Below the pieces are notes generated by a model, which saw nothing but the letters and a program-made list of their open reading frames with translations, was not told the origin of the DNA and did no database searches. Of a DNA stretch of 38,418 nucleotides, positions 24,761 to 33,947 are shown one piece after another. The position numbers and the translations under genes were made by a program. The DNA lies in NCBI RefSeq assembly GCF_000519185.1, contig NZ_JAFA01000059.1, positions 683 to 39,100 on the forward strand, written 5' to 3'. The DNA comes from Paraburkholderia nodosa DSM 21604 (GTDB lineage: Bacteria; Pseudomonadota; Gammaproteobacteria; Burkholderiales; Burkholderiaceae). Within the stretch, counting starts at the first letter, position 1. Every line of letters starts with the position of its first letter.

Positions 24761-25285
24761 TTAAGCAGCCGCTGCGGCTTGTGCCGGCTTTGCGGCAGTT
24801 CTACGGCCCGCCGTTTTACGCGCCGCCCGTTTTGCGGGTGCGGCTTTCTTCGCGGGCGCGGCCTTGGCGCGCTTCGCCGCGGTCTTTTTCACCGCCGCCG
24901 CATTGGCGCGCGGTTTGCGTGCGACCTTGGTAGCGGCCTTCGTAGCGACCTTTGCCGCGCTGCCGTCGATCAGGAATTTCGAACGGTCTTTCACGTCGCG
25001 AATCCATGCCGGCGCACGGCCGCGGCCGGTCCACGTGGCGCCCGTTTTCGGATCGGCGTATTTGGCTGCAACAGTGCGCTTTGCACCGGCGGCTTTGACG
25101 CCTTTACCAGGCTTGCGGCCGCGCTTCTTGCCGATAAAACGGTCGATGTCGGCCACGCTCAGGCCATGTCTGGCCATCAGATCGCGAATTTTCGTGAGAC
25201 CGACCGACGCTTGTTTTTCCACGATCGATTCGGCCTGCTTTTGCAGCTTTGCGATCTTCGATTGAATTGCATCCAGGGTGACCAT
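24761..25285 (-). CDS. H-NS-family nucleoid protein with histone-H1-like tail
   Basis: The protein has 174 residues. An N-terminal coiled-coil oligomerisation region (about 1-50) is followed by the H-NS DNA-binding core KYADPKTGATWTGRGRAPAWI (75-95), with the minor-groove RGR loop in TGRGRAP. From residue 108 on, the chain is almost only Ala, Lys, Arg, Thr and Pro, like eukaryotic histone H1 tails. H-NS proteins silence AT-rich, often foreign, DNA and shape the nucleoid; longer H-NS proteins with basic tails occur in Burkholderiaceae and Bordetella. The start is ATG 25285 with a strong AAGGAGGTG site. Being near the replication origin of a secondary replicon, it may help silence or organise it. 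Confidence 0.92.
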   Translation of the reverse strand: MVTLDAIQSKIAKLQKQAESIVEKQASVGLTKIRDLMARHGLSVADIDRFIGKKRGRKPGKGVKAAGAKRTVAAKYADPKTGATWTGRGRAPAWIRDVKDRSKFLIDGSAAKVATKAATKVARKPRANAAAVKKTAAKRAKAAPAKKAAPAKRAARKTAGRRTAAKPAQAAAAA

Positions 25286-25384
25286 TCACACCTCCTTATT
25301 CACGGTTTTTACGGACACCCTTCAACCGTCACTGGCCGATCGAATTGCGATCTTGTCGGCCGGGGCGTCGCGAAAGACAAGGTG

Positions 25385-25414
25385 ATTATGAAGTCAAATC
25401 ACGCATGCTGGCAA
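25385..25414 (-). promoter_or_regulatory. Candidate sigma-70 promoter of the H-NS gene
   Basis: On the minus strand TTGCCA (25414-25409) and CATAAT (25390-25385) are spaced by 18 bases. Each has five of six consensus bases. The transcript would have a leader of about 90 bases. Confidence 0.4.
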
Positions 25415-25518
25415 ATTTAAACGAATGTTTTGTAGTGGAAAACATGTTTCCTGATCAGACTATTGATCATTCTGCAAACAAAGTCCCCATGAATTTTCAT
25501 TGAGCAACATTCGCACCG

Positions 25519-28500
25519 CTACGTAACGGCAGGCGCGCGCTGCAATTCGACGACATTGACCTGCGCGCCAAATATCTCGCGAATCATGGGCAAAAGGTGA
25601 TCGTGGTGCGTGAGAAACAACACCTGGGTTTTCGCGGAGAGATTCCGTAATGCAGCGAAACCGGCCTTTGCGCGCTCGTCGTCGAAATTGATGAAGAGGT
25701 CGTCGGCAACGAAGGGCAGCGCTGCCTTGCTCACCAGTTGCAATTCGAGGGCCGCGATGCGCAGGGCGAGAAAAAGCTGGTCGCGCGTGCCTTCACTCAT
25801 TCCACCTACTTCCACGGTTTTGCCATTGCTGCGGCGCGCATGCAATGCGGGCGGATTGCGTTCGTTATCCACCACGAGCCTCGCGAAATCACCGAGCGTG
25901 AGTCCGCTGAATATTTCACCCGCGCGACGCAGCATCGGCCCCTGCTTCTGGTCGCGATAGCGATCCGTTGCCCATTTGAGCAGGCGGCTCGCAGTCGCGG
26001 CTTCGAGATATTGCTCCGCGGCTTCGCCCATGGCGCTCAGGGCTTCCTGGCGCTTTGCTTCGGCGAGCGCGGCATTGGCCTGGCCGTTGATCGCATCGAA
26101 CGCTTGCCTCGCGCTCACCTGTTGCTGCAGGCACTCGCTCAACGCGCGCTCGCCCGCTTCGCGTTTCTGGTTCACGGTTGCGAGCAGCGCGGGCACCTCG
26201 GTGATGGGTTGCTCCGCGATCTCCGCTGCGATGGCCTCCTGCGCAAGGCCGTCGCCTTCGCGCACGAGCGTGTCCCGCGCGGCCGAGATCGCTTTCGACA
26301 GCGCGCGGCGCGCGTCGGAACGCTCGGCGAGCGGCAATGCCGCGTCGATTTCGTTTGCGCCCGCGAGCCTCAGAATGGGTTCGATGCGCGCCTGTGCGCC
26401 CGCCACCGCCGCGGCGGCATCGGCCACGCGCGTGCGGGCAACCTGCACGTCGGCATCGGCCTGGGCGAGGGATTTCGCCGTTTCGCGCGCGGTAGCGAGT
26501 CGCGCTGCAAGCTGACGCGCCACGTCGATGACATCGCTCGATGCGGGCCATTCGGGCGCGAGCGCTTCGGCGAGGCGTCGCGCGTCGGTTTCCAGCATCG
26601 CTAATTGCGTGCGGATCGCACGAATGCGGTTGCGGGGTGCTTCGGCATCCGAAAAAGCGGCTGCAATGGCATTGGCGAGTTCGACGGCGCCTTCCGCCGC
26701 CGCGAGCGTCGCCGCGCGCGCGCCGAGATTCGCTTGCGCGAGCGCTTCGCGCCATTGGGTCTGCCACTTTGCGTAGGCGTCCTGTTCAATCGTCAAGCGG
26801 GATTGCGCGGATTCACTCGCGCGTTCGGCGTCGCGAATCTGTGCTTCCAGACCTTCGCGCTGCACGGCGCTCTTTTGAGCCGATTGCACGACGGTGTCCG
26901 CCATGCCGATCAATGTCGTCAGCGCATCGTCTTCATTCGCCTGCGCCACGGGGCGCAAGGTTTCGAGTAGCGCCGCATGCGCGGTGATGCGCGCCGCTCG
27001 ACGCGCTTCAAGCTCGCTCGCGCGGCGATCGCTTTCGCTCTGTGCATTGAGTGCCGCTTCGCGATTCGCGAGCCACGCGCCCATGTCCGCAAGCGGCATG
27101 CCAGCCAGTTGCGCGTCGATTGCAATTTGCGTCCAGGTGTTGCGAAAGGCTTCGAGTTCGCGCTCGCGTTCGCGTAATGCTGCCAGCTTGCGCTGCGCAT
27201 TCGCGCGCGCTATTTCGACTTGCTGACGCAAGTTCTGCAATGTGGCCGCCGCCTGCGAAGTGCCGAGCTGCGCGTCGACGAGTTCGTCGGCGAGGCGCAT
27301 CGCGTCGTCCACGGCAGGCGCACCATCCGCGAGACTGACGCGCTCCGCCTTGACTTCGTCCCACGCGCTATCGCGGCGCGTGCGCGCCGCCTGCACCTCC
27401 GCAGTCGTGACCACCTTGTTGCCCTGCGTGAAATGCGTCTCCTGCAATTCGAAACGCTCGATCTCTTCTTGCGCGACCGCGGCCGCTTCTCGCGCTGCGG
27501 CCACCGCGCTCATGCGCTCGCTTTCTTCCTTTTGCAGGGCGGCCAGGCGCGTCGCCGAGGGCAGGTCGAGCGCGCGCAGCGCTGCCACCGGCTTGCTCCA
27601 CTGGCCCAGTAGTTGGCATTTCTCTTCGACCGTGCGCAGCGCATCCGCCAGTTCGCGCTCAAGCGCGCTTTCCTTCGTCAGGCTGTTGCGGAAGTCGCGC
27701 GCATCGTCGAGCGCGGCGTGCAACGCATGCGGCACATCGATGCCGGGCAGGCGCACAAGCTGCTCCTGCAGTTGTGCGAGCTTGCGCGTCTGTTCGTCAT
27801 GTGCCTCGCGCGCCGTCGTGAGCGCCTGCTCGCGAAGACCGTGATCGCGCAGCAGGTTCGTCACCGTTTTCAGCGCGAGCGCGCCGGGCAACGCCGCGCG
27901 CAATGCGGCTTCGTCACCCGGCCAGCCAAGCTGTGCCGCAGCCGCGAACGCGGCGTCGAGATGGTTGCGGATCTCGGTTTCACGCACCAGCAATTCGCGC
28001 GGATGATTGACGCATTCGCCGCGCAGCGCGTCGAGCGCGTCGATTTCAGCAGCGAGCGCAAGTGCCGCACGATCGGGCTCGATCGCGTCACGTGACGCTT
28101 CTTTGCCGGCTAGATCGGCCTGGCGCGCTTCCTGCACTTTGCGCTCGGCGGCAATGTCGGCTTGCGCCTTTAACAGATCGGCATGCGCGGTGGGCGGCAA
28201 ATCGATGACCTCGCCCAATGCGGCCAACTCGTTCTGCTTGAGCGAAAGCTCTTCTATATAGGGAGCGAGGCGGCGCACGCGTTCGAGCTTCGAGCGCTGC
28301 GATTCGAGACCGCGCTGTTCGACGCGCAAACGCTCGATAGCCTGTTCGACCGCTTCGAGCGCGTCTTTCTTCTCGACCCAATCGCGCGTGCGCACCTGCG
28401 CGGCCTTCAGTTCACTCGTTGCCTCGGCGAACGACGTTTCCGCTTGTGCGTACGCACTGCCGCTGCGTCGTGGAGCCCAGAGTTCGGCCGCGCGATTCTC

Positions 28501-28989
28501 CAGTTCCTCGCGCACGGGCCCGAGGCTCCCCACACCCGCCGCCGATTCGAACAAGACCTGGCCGAGCTTGTCCGATGCGTCGAGAATGCTGCGCCCGCCT
28601 TCAACGAGCCGCGCATGATCGAGGCCGAACATCTGCTCGAAGAACTCCTTGCTCGTGCCATCGAGAAATGCGGCGAGAAAGTCGTCGGGCAGTTTGTCGT
28701 CCTGCGGGGTGCGCAGCGAGTTGCGGCCGCGCGCGCGATGAAATCGTTGCTCGGCCGCGCCGTTTTCCAGCACGCCGCCAATGCGCAATTCCGGCGTGTT
28801 ATGGAGAAAATCGAGCGGGGTTTGCAGGCGCATGCCGAACAACAACTCCGACACAGCGGTCCGCACTGTGGACTTGCCCGCTTCGTTTGGCCCCACGATG
28901 ACATGGAAATCGTGCGCGGCGTGGGGAAACGGCAGGGTCGTATCGGTGAACTTGCCGTATTTGATCAAATCGAGTTGCTTGAGACGCAC
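25519..28989 (-). CDS. YhaN/SbcC-like AAA-type SMC ATPase
   Basis: This 1156-residue protein has the rad50/SbcC architecture. The N-terminal ATPase half has Walker A GPNEAGKST (33-41) after LDLIKYGKFTDTTLPFP. Two long heptad-rich coiled-coil arms (about 180-1000) follow. The C-terminal half has the signature SEGTRDQLFLALR, Walker B LPFVADDLFINFDD (near 1091-1104) and the D/H-loop region LFLTHHDHL. No CxxC zinc hook is evident in the arms, as expected for YhaN. The start is GTG 28989, three bases after the stop of the nuclease gene; the only nearby ATG is out of frame. With YhaO it should form an ATP-driven nuclease for DNA-end processing. Its detailed role in Proteobacteria is unknown to me. 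Confidence 0.9.
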   Translation of the reverse strand: MRLKQLDLIKYGKFTDTTLPFPHAAHDFHVIVGPNEAGKSTVRTAVSELLFGMRLQTPLDFLHNTPELRIGGVLENGAAEQRFHRARGRNSLRTPQDDKLPDDFLAAFLDGTSKEFFEQMFGLDHARLVEGGRSILDASDKLGQVLFESAAGVGSLGPVREELENRAAELWAPRRSGSAYAQAETSFAEATSELKAAQVRTRDWVEKKDALEAVEQAIERLRVEQRGLESQRSKLERVRRLAPYIEELSLKQNELAALGEVIDLPPTAHADLLKAQADIAAERKVQEARQADLAGKEASRDAIEPDRAALALAAEIDALDALRGECVNHPRELLVRETEIRNHLDAAFAAAAQLGWPGDEAALRAALPGALALKTVTNLLRDHGLREQALTTAREAHDEQTRKLAQLQEQLVRLPGIDVPHALHAALDDARDFRNSLTKESALERELADALRTVEEKCQLLGQWSKPVAALRALDLPSATRLAALQKEESERMSAVAAAREAAAVAQEEIERFELQETHFTQGNKVVTTAEVQAARTRRDSAWDEVKAERVSLADGAPAVDDAMRLADELVDAQLGTSQAAATLQNLRQQVEIARANAQRKLAALRERERELEAFRNTWTQIAIDAQLAGMPLADMGAWLANREAALNAQSESDRRASELEARRAARITAHAALLETLRPVAQANEDDALTTLIGMADTVVQSAQKSAVQREGLEAQIRDAERASESAQSRLTIEQDAYAKWQTQWREALAQANLGARAATLAAAEGAVELANAIAAAFSDAEAPRNRIRAIRTQLAMLETDARRLAEALAPEWPASSDVIDVARQLAARLATARETAKSLAQADADVQVARTRVADAAAAVAGAQARIEPILRLAGANEIDAALPLAERSDARRALSKAISAARDTLVREGDGLAQEAIAAEIAEQPITEVPALLATVNQKREAGERALSECLQQQVSARQAFDAINGQANAALAEAKRQEALSAMGEAAEQYLEAATASRLLKWATDRYRDQKQGPMLRRAGEIFSGLTLGDFARLVVDNERNPPALHARRSNGKTVEVGGMSEGTRDQLFLALRIAALELQLVSKAALPFVADDLFINFDDERAKAGFAALRNLSAKTQVLFLTHHDHLLPMIREIFGAQVNVVELQRAPAVT

Positions 28990-28992
28990 TGG

Positions 28993-30243
28993 TCATTCTC
29001 CCGTGGAAAGGCGCGCAAGCAGCGCGGGGCCGACCTGCTCCACCAGCGCGGCGAGTTTGCTCTCGCGGGCGAGTTCGAGCAGTGGCGCGTCTTCTTTCAC
29101 TTCGCTGCGCACTTTACCGACGAAGGCGCGCAAATCGCGTTCGAGCAGCGCGAGAAATTCGGCGTCTTGCGTGGCGGCTTCGAGTAGCAGTTTGAGATCG
29201 GCGAGCGCTTCGATCTGCTCGTTCTGTGCAGCAGCCGTATCGGCCGCGCTCGTTTCGAGCTTGACCTTTTCCAGCCACAGCTTGTCATTGCCGATAATGC
29301 CGATCTGGTTGAGCACTTCCGCGCGCAATTGCGTAGCGCGCCCGAAAAAGAGTCCATGTGCCGGCGACTTGCCCGTTACCGTCACGCGCACCGCGCGCGG
29401 CACATGCGCGTCGACGGACAGCAGCGCTTCGAGCGCGGCGCCGATCTTGCGCGACAGATCCGCGACGCTTTCGCAGTCGCTCGCATCGACACGCACCGAC
29501 TCCCAGCGCAGCACGTCGAGATAGAGACGCTCGACCTCCGTGCGGCCGCCCTCGACGCTCACGAGCACGGCGCCCCGGCGCCCCGTTTCGCGGATGTGCC
29601 GGCCCTGCAGATTGCCGGGGAATACGATGGTCGACGCTTCCGCCCACTGCTGAAATTCGTGGACGTGACCTAGCGCCCAATAGTCGTAGCCCTTCGCGTG
29701 CAATTCGGAACGCGTGCATGGTGCGTAAGTCGCATGCGCGGCATAACCTTCGAGCGCGGTATGGAGCACACCGATGTTGTAGTAACCGGAAACCGGCGAT
29801 GGGTAGCCCACGGCGAGATTTTCGACCACGACCTTGTCCTTGAAGCTCTGTCCGTGCAGCGCCACCTTGATGTCGTGCAGCGCATGGGTTTCAGGCTTGC
29901 GATGATTGAACACCACCACGTTGTCCGGCAATGTGAGCTTCCTGGTCATTTCGCTTTCCGCGTCGTGGTTGCCCCACAACGCGAAGACGCGAATGCCGGC
30001 CTTGCGCAGACGCCCCATCTGCTGGCCGAAGAAGATGCCGGTGTTGTGGTCCTTCCAGTCGCCGTCGTAGAGATCGCCGGCGATGACGACGAACGCGACC
30101 TCTTCTTCGATGGCCCGATCGACGAGCAGGCGCAACGCCTCCCGCGTGGCATTGCGCAATTGGGCGACCGGCGCATCGGGATAGGCGCTCAGGCCATGTA
30201 GTGGGCTGTCGAGGTGTAGGTCTGCCGCGTGGATGAACTTCAC
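28993..30243 (-). CDS. YhaO/SbcD-like metallophosphoesterase (DNA exonuclease)
   Basis: The 416-residue protein is a calcineurin-type phosphoesterase with the Mre11/SbcD motifs: HAADLHLDSP (5-14), VVIAGDLYDGDW, LWGNHDAES and YWALGHVHEFQ. These bind two metal ions and cut DNA. The C-terminal third is a partner-binding region. The start is GTG 30243, with GAGGA upstream and MKFIHAADLHLDS as the expected N-terminus; the frame is open upstream but the composition there is not coding-like. It pairs with the YhaN-like ATPase gene in a two-gene operon. The ligand residues seem intact, so nuclease activity is expected. Confidence 0.92.
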   Translation of the reverse strand: MKFIHAADLHLDSPLHGLSAYPDAPVAQLRNATREALRLLVDRAIEEEVAFVVIAGDLYDGDWKDHNTGIFFGQQMGRLRKAGIRVFALWGNHDAESEMTRKLTLPDNVVVFNHRKPETHALHDIKVALHGQSFKDKVVVENLAVGYPSPVSGYYNIGVLHTALEGYAAHATYAPCTRSELHAKGYDYWALGHVHEFQQWAEASTIVFPGNLQGRHIRETGRRGAVLVSVEGGRTEVERLYLDVLRWESVRVDASDCESVADLSRKIGAALEALLSVDAHVPRAVRVTVTGKSPAHGLFFGRATQLRAEVLNQIGIIGNDKLWLEKVKLETSAADTAAAQNEQIEALADLKLLLEAATQDAEFLALLERDLRAFVGKVRSEVKEDAPLLELARESKLAALVEQVGPALLARLSTGE

Positions 30244-31800
30244 GACGTGTCCTCTATTGTGTTTGCGGGCGCTGGATGGAAAAAGGGCGATTGCTGTTTT
30301 ATCGCGCGAACGGCAAGTGATGCGCGCTGGCGATTTGGGCATGAGTGTGACCCCGGATCGCGAAGCCCTGGAGTGGGGCTCGGCAATGGGGCCCAATTTT
30401 AATCGACGCGGATGGGTCGGATTCGGGTAACGTCGTGCGTCGAAGGGTGAAGCGCTGCTTCGCACATTACTTCGCCCCAAGTTCGAGAACTACAAAATAC
30501 GTAGTGAAATATACGATTAGTGCCGATGAGATGGGCTTTAGCTCGCTGGCGACGATTCTGACCGTGTTTCGGGGTCGGAGAGCCGTTATCCCCGTGAAAC
30601 AAGTACTAGAATTTGGATTGTTTCAGGCATGAAACGCCCGTGGGATAAGAGTTTCGCCGATTTCTCAGTTTAGAGAGAAATGTTTCACGCTAGTTGATGG
30701 CTTTCTGAGGCAGGATCGGCGCGGCGCGCCGTTTAGCTTTCTGCGATGGTGCTGTTGTTCTCCTCGTTTAGGTCGATGTGCGATTGGCTCGCTTATCTGA
30801 GGTGCTCGACTCCTCTGCTGTATATCTTCGATGTTGGCGCGCCGATCGCTACTTTGCTTGCTCGCTTTAGGTGGCCGGAGCACTGGGCGCGCGCGTCCTA
30901 CGTTGCTCGCTTCGTCCTCGCTGGTACTGTACGGATCTGTCAGTTAGTTGCATTTATGATACCTGGCTGCTGAACGGATAACGGGGACTGATTCAGTGAC
31001 GAGCAGTCATGCTCCACTGTCGCTTGCCGGCTGAGCAACGAATTGACGAGCAGGCTCAGTGCGGGGACACGGCGGACAAACGCCGTGAGACGTCACCGTG
31101 ACGAGCGGCACTACCCCACTCCCACGCCGCACACAACAGGCTCGCTTTTGACCGGCAGGCTAGCCATCCTGTCACCCGCTTGCCTGCCGGTCCTCCCGAA
31201 AAGAAGCGTCACGTGGGGATAACTGAGCGGCGCTGCTTCGGCTATGTCGGAGGCAACTGGGTTGGAATCTCAATGCAAAGCGCGAGCAACGGACGCAAGG
31301 ACATGGTGCGGCCCGTCGCCGCCAAGACGTTGGCAAGATGGGCGGACTGTGCTCGTACCCTGATTGCGGACGAGCGCAAGGCGTGAAAATTTGTTGTGGC
31401 GCGTAGACGGAGGATGCTCATTGCCGAGAAGGAGTCGGGGGAAAATTAAGGCAGGCATATTGGCAAGCCATGCCTCAGGCCACGTGGATGTCTCTCCGTC
31501 CTGGCGATTCGGCGGTCAAACCAGTCGTTGGCGCAACGTGGCGATTGGTCCATACGGCACTCAGCAACTGCAAGTCATAGGTGTGGCCGGTACATCGTTC
31601 GATGCAGCCCACTGGACCATGCAATAGCTCACGCCTATTGCCCGCAGCACTTGTTCTTTAGGAGGCGATGCCGAATATGGCGCTTCTCCAGTTCTTCAAA
31701 GCGGCTTGATCTCGGCCGGAGCTGCGGAGGCGTCCTCGTCTTCCACTGGCGAGCAGGTAGCCCTTATTTGACGCCACACAGAGTTGAGATATGCCCGCGG
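30244..31800. other. Gene-free stretch upstream of the centromere
   Basis: About 1.5 kb without a frame that looks like a real protein. Short open frames exist (for example near 30746-30973 and 31180-31386) but have no recognisable domain or good ribosome site. It contains GTTTCAGGCATGAAAC at 30620-30635, three TGACGAGC direct repeats (30997, 31044, 31099), CGTCACCGTGACG at 31091-31103, and the inverted repeat at 31150-31192. The base composition is less GC-rich than the neighbouring genes. Confidence 0.5.
31150..31192. repeat. 11-bp perfect inverted repeat
   Basis: GACCGGCAGGC (31150-31160) and GCCTGCCGGTC (31182-31192) are exact inverted copies around a 21-base spacer. The arms could form a stable hairpin or be an element end. 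No transposase or integrase is nearby. Confidence 0.5.
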
Positions 31801-32879
31801 TGTGTCGAGTCGACACACGGGCGCGCTCGATACGACACACGCGCTGGCTACGCTGATTGCAACCGTGGCGGCCGGCGCTAGAGACGTCTGCGCGAGCGGA
31901 TCGCTTTTTCACACGTGGGGGCAAGAGCTTTGGACGTATTGGCTTCCTCACGAACCGCGCACGCCACCGATCTGGCATGGCCCAGATCACAGTCGCCCGA
32001 GGCCACTACCGTGGGGAGCCAACGACCGTGTGTCGATTCGACACACCGCCTCGGCCAACTGATCAGCACCTGAGCAATGGGCCATGGCCCCGCGCACCGC
32101 ACGATGTGTGCAGCCGGAGAGGCTGACCTCATGCCTTGTTTTCGCTCTGCCGCCGATGAGGCGAGTCCTGGATCGCAATCCCCTCAGGCGGCGACGGCGA
32201 GGAAGCAGCGACAGTGTGTCGACTCGACACACTGATCCGGGCGGCAAGTCTGCAGGCGACCCAAACAGGCGATGGATCGCCCTCTCGTTCTTACACCCAG
32301 CACGATGAACGTGCTGGGGAGATGACCTCACCCCATGCTCGCTATCGTGCGTCCCATGGCGCTCGCGGTTTGCAGCCACGGTCCGCGTGTGTCGACTCGA
32401 CACAGCGTCCAACCCAAAGCAAATGAATTCGAGGATCGCCGCTCGCGGTTTTCGAGCACGCCTCCCGCCGACGGCAGCCGGTAGGCACCGCCGACGGCGG
32501 TAGTCGATGCGGCCATAGCCTTCGTCGTTCGGCGAGCACGATCGGTCGTGTGTCGAGTCGACACACGACCGATCCGCAGGTGGCCACAGCCATTTCCGAC
32601 GCCCACTCAACTCGGCACGACGCAAGCCAAACTCCCTCTCATCGCTGTGTGTCGACTCGACACACGAGCCACGTCGACGGTCACAACGCCTTGATACGCT
32701 GGTCCCTACAACCAACCCTCGACGCCCTGGCCAGAACTGGAATCCGCGCGCCACGCACAGCATCCTCCCAGCCCATACCTTCCCGCCGCGACCCACCTTG
32801 CCCATGTGTCGACTCGACACACGCTCGTCCCTCGCCCGTCGCTCTCGTCCAACGATCCCAAGTGTGTCAACTCGACACA
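31801..32879. repeat. parS: Probable centromere: eight parS-like 17-bp palindromes
   Basis: TGTGTCGA-N-TCGACACA, with perfect 8-bp arms around one variable base, occurs at 31801, 32029, 32215, 32388, 32549, 32648 and 32805. An eighth copy with one mismatch (TGTGTCAA left arm) is at 32863. Each is 17 bases long; start-to-start spacings are 228, 186, 173, 161, 99, 157 and 58. A degraded copy may lie at 31823-31839. The copy at 32549 is extended to a 35-bp palindrome (32540-32574). The cluster lies directly downstream of parB, the usual place for plasmid-type centromeres. It does not match the chromosomal GTTTCACGTGAAAC site, so ParB should have its own specificity. Confidence 0.85.
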
Positions 32880-32890
32880 ATCTAACCCGC

Positions 32891-32918
32891 AAAAAGAAAA
32901 AGCCCGCCGAAGCGGGCT
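32891..32918 (-). terminator. Intrinsic terminator of the parAB operon
   Basis: On the minus strand AGCCCGC-TTCG-GCGGGCT is followed by TTTTTCTTTT. A 7-bp GC stem with a stable UUCG tetraloop and a U-tract is a textbook terminator, 30 bases after the parB stop. It insulates the centromere from parAB transcription. Confidence 0.88.
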
Positions 32919-32948
32919 CCCATCTCCATCAACAACCTCAAGGCTCAA

Positions 32949-33947
32949 TCAGCCGGGTTTCACATTGAACAGCTGACTGATCAGCTCCCGGATTTGCGTT
33001 TCCTGGGCATCCGACAACACACCCGTCTTGAGTTTCACCGTAAAGCTGTTGGTGTCTTTGGTAATGCTGCCGGCGTGGCTCTTGCCCGAAAAGATCTTCT
33101 CGATGCTGCGCTCGGATACGCTTTCGGTCGACTCCCCCCGACTGGCTTGCGCTCCGATCGCTGCGGCCAGCTTGCCTTGATCCAGCGTCCGGCCGACCAC
33201 GGCCGGCCACAACTCGCGCGCTGCCGAATGACCCGCCGAGCCGAACTTCTTGATTGCCGAAACAACCTCGTCAGCGGCCGACCCGCCAAGCAGACGCGGA
33301 TTCAAATCAAGATCGCGTCGGATGAAATCCGGCAGATTTTCAAAGGCCAAGAACCGGTACAGGCCTTTGCGCGACATTCCCAACGCCTCGGCCATGCGCT
33401 TGCGCGTCGGAAACTCCCGTTCGGCTCGGCGCAGCGATTGCCCAATCTCGTAATCGGTGAGATCTTCGCGACCGACGTTTTCCACGAGCGCGAGCACTGC
33501 CATGTCCTGATCGGAGCACTCGATCACGGAGGCACGAATGTCCTCCGCCTGAATCAGGGCGTGCGCGCGAAGGCGTCGTTCGCCGGCGATCAGCTGATAG
33601 CCGTTCTCCGCGCGGCGCACGACGATCGGCTCGACAAGCCCGACTTCGCGGATCGATTCAGCCAGCGAGGCAAGGCCCTCGTCGCTGAAAATCTTGCGCG
33701 GCTGCCACGGGTTCGGCTGAATCGCGTTCACCGGAAGCATGAGCTTGTCGCTCGTGTTCTCCAGTTCCTGGATGCGCTGCTGCGCCACCGCCAACGCGCC
33801 GAGCATGCCGGGCCCGGTCTTGAACGCGCTGCTGCGGCGCGGCGGCTCGGCCGGAGCGACGGCTGCCGGCCGTTCGGCCGCTGGCCGCTCCGACGACGAA
33901 CCGAGTTCACGGGTCTTCGCCGCCATCTTGTCGCGGAATGAACTCAC
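32949..33947 (-). CDS. parB: ParB centromere-binding partition protein
   Basis: The 332-residue CTP-dependent DNA clamp loads at parS. The N-terminal ParB/Srx domain begins at LPVNAIQPNPWQPRKIF (71-87) and contains the CTP-binding GERRLRA (122-128) and ENVGREDLTDYEIG (156-169). The helix-turn-helix lies at about 180-200 (TRKRMAEALGMSRKGLYRFL), and a C-terminal dimerisation region follows. An Ala/Pro-rich N-terminal arm should contact ParA. The start is GTG 33947, chosen for its GGAGGG site seven bases upstream and the GTGA overlap with the parA stop; an in-frame ATG at 33962 lacks a good site. The nearby 17-bp palindromes are its likely targets. Confidence 0.95.
   Translation of the reverse strand: MSSFRDKMAAKTRELGSSSERPAAERPAAVAPAEPPRRSSAFKTGPGMLGALAVAQQRIQELENTSDKLMLPVNAIQPNPWQPRKIFSDEGLASLAESIREVGLVEPIVVRRAENGYQLIAGERRLRAHALIQAEDIRASVIECSDQDMAVLALVENVGREDLTDYEIGQSLRRAEREFPTRKRMAEALGMSRKGLYRFLAFENLPDFIRRDLDLNPRLLGGSAADEVVSAIKKFGSAGHSAARELWPAVVGRTLDQGKLAAAIGAQASRGESTESVSERSIEKIFSGKSHAGSITKDTNSFTVKLKTGVLSDAQETQIRELISQLFNVKPG

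Noticed and set aside
30620..30635. Canonical chromosomal parS site
   Set aside because: GTTTCAGGCATGAAAC has the right arms but a four-base centre where the chromosomal site has two; it is single and far from the repeat cluster.
31801..32879. CRISPR array
   Set aside because: The repeats are 17-bp perfect palindromes with irregular spacing (58-228 bases) and no cas genes; they fit a centromere instead.
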